In this document: positions 60,205 through 64,000 of the stretch, piece after piece
Numbering within the stretch: position 1 is the stretch's first letter
How the letters are laid out: every line of letters begins with the position of its first letter
Origin: JBGPEQ01 sp050180895
GTDB taxonomy: Bacteria; Pseudomonadota; Alphaproteobacteria; Dongiales; Dongiaceae
Assembly (NCBI GenBank): GCA_050180895.1
Contig: JBFXDS010000001.1
Coordinates: 496,001 to 560,000, forward strand
Reading direction: 5' to 3'
Length of the DNA: 64,000 bases
Made by a program: the position numbers and the translations under genes
The notes under the pieces: model-generated
What the model was told of the DNA's origin: nothing
The model's input: the letters and a program-made list of their open reading frames with translations, nothing else
The model's database searches: none

Positions 60205-60963
60205 ATGAGTTCCATCGACAAGATCGCAGTGGTCACCGGCGCGGGCAGCGGAATCGGTCGCCAGGTGGCGATCGCCCTCCTGCGGGAGGGCTATGCGACG
60301 GTCCTGGCCGGCCGCCGAAAGGAGGCGTTGGACGGCACGGCAGCCGCGGCCGCCGCCTCGGGCGTACGGACGTTGGTCGTACCCACGGACGTGAGTGAAC
60401 CCGCCGCCGTCCGCGCCCTCTTCGCTCAGACGAAAGCGACCTTCGGCCGGGTCGACCTGCTGTTCAACAATGCCGGCACGAACGCGCCGCCGGTGCCGTT
60501 CGAGGAGCTCACCGTCGAGCAGTGGAAGACCGTTGTCGACGTCAATCTGACGGGGATGTTCCTCTGCGCGCAGGAGGCCTACCGGATCATGAAGGACCAG
60601 CAACCGCGCGGCGGCCGCATCATCAACAACGGTTCGATCTCCGCCCACGCGCCGCGGCCGAACTCCGCGCCATACACTTCGACCAAGCACGCGGTGACCG
60701 GGCTGACCAAGTCGATCTCTCTCGACGGCCGCAAGCACGACATCGCCTGCGGCCAGATCGACATCGGCAATGCCGATACGGAGATGGCGGCCAAGATGAA
60801 GAACGGCGTGCCACAGGCCAACGGCACCATCGCGATCGAACCGATGATGGAGGTGGCCGACGTAGTCCGCGCCGTACTGTTCATGGCCGGCCTGCCACCA
60901 GGCGCCAACGCGCAGTTCCTGACGGTCATGGCAACGAAAATGCCGTTCATCGGCCGCGGATAG
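60205..60963 (+). CDS. Short-chain dehydrogenase/reductase
   Basis: 252 aa. NAD(P) motif VTGAGSGIGRQ, NNAG at about 88, catalytic Ser-Tyr-Lys in SISAHAPRPNSAPYTSTKHA. Start at 60205 because AAGGATGG sits about 9 bases upstream; an ATG at 60193 would add four residues. Substrate unknown; in context it may oxidise an alcohol made by the pathway. Confidence 0.92.
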   Translation: MSSIDKIAVVTGAGSGIGRQVAIALLREGYATVLAGRRKEALDGTAAAAAASGVRTLVVPTDVSEPAAVRALFAQTKATFGRVDLLFNNAGTNAPPVPFEELTVEQWKTVVDVNLTGMFLCAQEAYRIMKDQQPRGGRIINNGSISAHAPRPNSAPYTSTKHAVTGLTKSISLDGRKHDIACGQIDIGNADTEMAAKMKNGVPQANGTIAIEPMMEVADVVRAVLFMAGLPPGANAQFLTVMATKMPFIGRG

Positions 60964-61114
60964 GATCGGAATCGAGGCCGGTTACGCGTGCCTCGATACG
61001 ACACAACAATAACCCTTGGTTGGCGACCGAAGCGTTCTTAGATTGACCGATGCAGCCGGCCTTCGCGGCGCGCCGCGACAGCCGGAATCGGGTCGAGATC
61101 AAGGGAGGCGCTCC

Positions 61115-62380
61115 ATGGCCAAGTTTGTCGCCATGCTCGCCGCGGCCTTTGGACTCGCCGCTGCTCCCGCAGCGGCGGAATCGCTGTCTGTTGCCTGCAG
61201 CGCGCTGGGCAAGGAATCCGAACTCTGCAGGAGCGGCGCCGAAGCCTGGGCGCGCCAGACCGGCAACGAGGTGCGCTTCATCGCTACCCCGAACTCGGAG
61301 ACCGACCGCTTCGCCCTCTACCTGCAGATGATGGCGGCCCAGTCGCCGGACATCGATGTTTTCCAGATCGACATTATCTGGCCGGGGCTCCTGGCTCCGC
61401 ACCTGCTGGATCTTTCGCCCTATCTGCCGGACGGGCTCAGGGAACAGCATTTCCCGGCCATCATCGAGAACAACACGGTCGACGGGCAGCTGGTCGCGCT
61501 GCCCTGGTTCGTCGATGCCGGCCTGCTCTACTACCGCAAGGATCTGCTGGAGCGCTACGGCCAGGCTGTTCCGGAACAATGGTCCGATCTCGAAGCAACG
61601 GCGCGGAAGATCCAGGATGCCGAGCGCGCGGCCGGCAACGGGCGCATTTGGGGCTTCGTGTTCCAGGGTCGCGCCTATGAGGGGCTCACCGTCAATGCGC
61701 TCGAATGGATCGCCTCCTTCGGCGGCGGCACGCTCGTCGACGACGCCGGCCGGGTCACGGTCAACAACCCGCGGGCCGCGGCCGCGATCGATCTCGTCGC
61801 AAGCTGGATCGGCGGGATCGCGCCCGAGGGCGTCCTGTCCTACACGGAGGAGGAATCGCGCGGCGTCTTCCAGTCCGGCAACGCCGTCTTCATGCGCAAC
61901 TGGCCCTATGCCTGGGCGCTCGCCAACGCCGCGGACAGCCCGATCCGCGGCAAGGTCGGCGTCGCGCCGTTGCCGCGCGGCGGTCCGGACGGCCGGCACG
62001 CAGCGGCGCTCGGCGGCCAGCAGCTCGCCGTATCGAGATATTCCGCGCATCCCGAGCTGGCGGCCGACCTGGTGCTCTTCCTGGCCGGCGCCGCCGAGCA
62101 GAAGCGGCGCGCGATCGAAGGCTCGTTCAACCCGACCATCGCGGATCTCTACCGGGATCCGGAGATCCTGCAGGCCAACCCGTTCATGGGCGAACTGAGC
62201 GCGGCGTTCGCCGACACCGTCGCCCGCCCGTCGCGGATCACCGGCAGCCGCTACAGCCGGGTGAGCGCCGAGGTCTTCGGCGCCGTGCACGCGACGTTGT
62301 CCGGCAACGGCGACGCCGCGACCAACCTCGCCGCTCTCGAATCGCAGCTCAACGCGCTGAGCCGCAACGGCCGATGGTGA
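61115..62380 (+). CDS. Sugar ABC transporter substrate-binding protein
   Basis: 421 aa with a signal peptide (MAKFVAMLAAAFGLAAAPAAA, cleavage near AAA-ES). Type 2 binding fold: ALGKESELCRSGAEAWARQTG, DIDVFQIDIIWPGLLAPHL, ALPWFVDAGLLYYRKDLLE, the FQSGNAVFMRNWPYAW segment. Closest in pattern to trehalose/maltose-binding proteins (ThuE-like) of alphaproteobacteria. GGGAGG precedes the ATG. First gene of a transporter operon with two permeases. Confidence 0.9.
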   Translation: MAKFVAMLAAAFGLAAAPAAAESLSVACSALGKESELCRSGAEAWARQTGNEVRFIATPNSETDRFALYLQMMAAQSPDIDVFQIDIIWPGLLAPHLLDLSPYLPDGLREQHFPAIIENNTVDGQLVALPWFVDAGLLYYRKDLLERYGQAVPEQWSDLEATARKIQDAERAAGNGRIWGFVFQGRAYEGLTVNALEWIASFGGGTLVDDAGRVTVNNPRAAAAIDLVASWIGGIAPEGVLSYTEEESRGVFQSGNAVFMRNWPYAWALANAADSPIRGKVGVAPLPRGGPDGRHAAALGGQQLAVSRYSAHPELAADLVLFLAGAAEQKRRAIEGSFNPTIADLYRDPEILQANPFMGELSAAFADTVARPSRITGSRYSRVSAEVFGAVHATLSGNGDAATNLAALESQLNALSRNGRW

Positions 62381-63291
62381 GGCCGGCGCGACCCGACCGG
62401 CAGGCGCGCCGCCGGGCGCGCTTGGCGTGGCTGCTCGTCCTGCCGCTGCTCGGGGCGCTGGCGCTGGTGGCGCTGTGGCCGCTGGCGCGGACGGCCTGGT
62501 TCAGCGTCACCGATGCGACGCTGCTCGACCTCGGCGCCGCCGCCTATGTCGGGCTCGACAATTACGGCTTCCTGCTCGCCGATCCCGGCTGGTGGCGATC
62601 GGTCGTGAACACGCTGCTGTTCACCGCGGCGTCGGTGACGCTGGAGATCTGCCTCGGCTTCGCCATCGCGCTGGCGCTCGACGCGCAGTTCCCGGGACGC
62701 GGCGCGCTGCGCGCGGCGGTGTTGATCCCCTGGGCCATCCCCACCGTGGTCTCTGCCAAGATGTGGGCCTGGATGTTCCACGACGTCTACGGCGTGCTGA
62801 ACGAGATGCTGCTCGGCATCGGCCTCGTCGATGCGCCCGTGGCCTGGACCGCCTCGCCCGATCTCGCCATGGCCGCGCTCGTCGCGGTCGACGTCTGGAA
62901 GACGACGCCGTTCGTGGCGCTCCTGCTGCTGGCCGGCCTGCAGATGCTGCCGCGCGACTGCTACGAGGCGGCGCGCGTCGACGGCGCCTCGGCCTGGACC
63001 ATGTTCTTCCGGATCACGCTGCCGCTGATGAAGCCGGCCCTGGCGGTCGCCGCGATCTTCCGCATCCTCGACGCGATGCGCATCTTCGACCTCGTCTATG
63101 TCCTCACCGGCACCACCCCGCAGACCATAACGATGGCGGTCTATGCGCGGCAGCAGATGATCGATTTCCAGGATTTCGGCCTCGGCTCGGCTGCCGCCAC
63201 CCTGCTCTTCCTCGTCATCGCCATGGTCACGGTGATTTACATGATGGCTGTCCGCTTCCGGCCCGCGGGCCGCAGCGCCCTGGCGGGGTGA
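62374..63291 (+). CDS. Sugar ABC permease (MalF/ThuF-like)
   Basis: 305 aa with about six membrane helices. NYGFLLADPGWWRSVVNTLLF, VLIPWAIPTVVSAKMWAWMF and the ATPase-contact motif CYEAARVDGASAWTMFFRITLP are standard for the first permease of CUT1 sugar importers. Overlaps the binding-protein gene by 7 bases. Three bases separate it from the next permease. Confidence 0.93.
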   Translation: MVRPARPDRQARRRARLAWLLVLPLLGALALVALWPLARTAWFSVTDATLLDLGAAAYVGLDNYGFLLADPGWWRSVVNTLLFTAASVTLEICLGFAIALALDAQFPGRGALRAAVLIPWAIPTVVSAKMWAWMFHDVYGVLNEMLLGIGLVDAPVAWTASPDLAMAALVAVDVWKTTPFVALLLLAGLQMLPRDCYEAARVDGASAWTMFFRITLPLMKPALAVAAIFRILDAMRIFDLVYVLTGTTPQTITMAVYARQQMIDFQDFGLGSAAATLLFLVIAMVTVIYMMAVRFRPAGRSALAG

Positions 63292-63294
63292 GCG

Positions 63295-64000
63295 ATGCCG
63301 CGGCGCATCCTGCGGCGCGCGGCGTTCTTTGCGGCCGTCGCCGCGATCGTCGTCTATGCCGTGTTCCCCTTCTATTGGGCGATCGTCTCTTCGCTGCGAT
63401 CGGGCCAAGCCCTCTTCAGCACCGCGTTGATCCCGACGGACCCCAGCCTGGCGAACTACTCGTCCGTCTTCGCCGAGCAGCCCTTCGGCCGCAACATCGT
63501 CAATTCGCTGCTCGTCGCCGGCGCCAGCGTCGCCCTGGCGCTGGCGCTCGCGGTGCCGGCCGCCTATGCGCTCGGCCGCATCGCCTTCCGCGGCCGCGCC
63601 GCGCTGCTGTTTGCCTGTCTCGGCGTCTCCATGTTCCCGCAGATCGCCGTCCTTTCGGGCCTGTTCGAGATCATCCAGCAGCTCGGGCTCTACAACCGGC
63701 TGCTCGGCCTCGCGCTGTCGTATCTTCTGCTGACGCTGCCGCTCACGGTCTGGATCCTGACGGCATTCATGCGTGATCTGCCGCGCGAGATCGAGGAGGC
63801 GGCGATCGTCGACGGCGCCTCCCCCGGATTGCTGATCCGACGCGTTTTGCTGCCGCTGATGGCGCCGGCGATCGTCGCCACCGGTCTGCTCGCCTTCATC
63901 GCCGCTTGGAACGAGTTCCTCTTCGCGCTGACTTTCACGCTGTCGAGCGAGACCCGCACCGTGCCGGTCGCCATCGCACTCATCAGCGGCGCGACCGGCT
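63295..64000 (+). CDS. Sugar ABC permease (MalG/ThuG-like), cut by window end
   Basis: 235 codons before the window ends, no stop reached. YAVFPFYWAIVSSLRSG at the N terminus, IVNSLLVAGASVALALALAV, MFPQIAVLSGLFEII, and the EAA loop EIEEAAIVDGASPGLLIRRVLLP show the second CUT1 permease. About 40 residues should be missing. The ATPase and further metabolic genes presumably follow. Confidence 0.93.
   Translation, partial: MPRRILRRAAFFAAVAAIVVYAVFPFYWAIVSSLRSGQALFSTALIPTDPSLANYSSVFAEQPFGRNIVNSLLVAGASVALALALAVPAAYALGRIAFRGRAALLFACLGVSMFPQIAVLSGLFEIIQQLGLYNRLLGLALSYLLLTLPLTVWILTAFMRDLPREIEEAAIVDGASPGLLIRRVLLPLMAPAIVATGLLAFIAAWNEFLFALTFTLSSETRTVPVAIALISGATG

Overview
The window is high-GC DNA from an alphaproteobacterium, most like a Rhodospirillales-type lineage. 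The murA-DUF2948-UPF0262-phosphatase-infA-maf-rng-yacG gene order, the protein sequences and the codon use all point there. No 16S or other species-level marker is present, so the assignment is inference. I read three kinds of DNA: host core, one phage structural cassette, and a catabolic/transport region that looks like an island.

Left core (1-11.1 kb): the 3' end of pyruvate phosphate dikinase, a membrane histidine kinase with three near-identical tandem PAS units, a DmpA-type peptidase, YgfZ, a class I dihydroorotase, a thiolase and an AcuI/YhdH-type reductase.

Prophage cassette (about 11.2-34.68 kb): a LexA/CI-type repressor faces a consensus sigma70 promoter and two small early genes. 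Then come portal, scaffold, SU10/DUF5309-type major capsid, adaptor, P22 gp10-like tail protein, ejection-type protein, tail fibre, and a lysis set (holin-like, spanin-like lipoprotein, endolysin). The right end abuts the 3' end of tRNA-Thr(GGT). I find no integrase, terminase or replication gene, and no left-hand copy of the tRNA end. The cassette is therefore either a left-truncated prophage with unusually intact structural genes or a domesticated or helper-dependent particle system. Two copies of a roughly 55-bp promoter/leader lie upstream of the portal module and of the tail module. Each promoter is followed at once by an RNA hairpin; the first is a full intrinsic terminator. Lower-GC cargo is inserted between structural genes: a DUF6973-like toxin-type protein with a convergent membrane protein, a 458-aa unknown, and a methyltransferase behind a mosaic tail fibre.

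Core block (34.7-40.85 kb): tRNA-Thr, a small conserved ORF, murA, DUF2948, UPF0262, LMW-phosphatase, infA, maf, an RNase E/G-family gene, yacG, tRNA-Phe. hisD, often found between the DUF2948 and UPF0262 genes, is missing.

Right region (40.85-64 kb): it starts with a frameshifted C-terminal relic of a tyrosine integrase beside tRNA-Phe, suggesting an old tRNA-targeted insertion. It holds a FAH-family hydrolase, an OYE/TMADH-type flavoprotein, a GntR regulator, an alpha/beta hydrolase, an amidohydrolase and a complete branched-chain-type ABC transporter whose LivF is fused to a Tm-1/UPF0261 domain. A PEP-hydrolase-family protein, a flotillin-like protein, an SRPBCC protein, an SRPBCC-oxidoreductase fusion, an isochorismatase-like protein, an SMP-30 lactonase and an SDR follow. 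A trehalose/maltose-type sugar ABC transporter runs off the window end. Together these look like uptake and stepwise degradation of an unidentified carbonyl- or amide-containing substrate.
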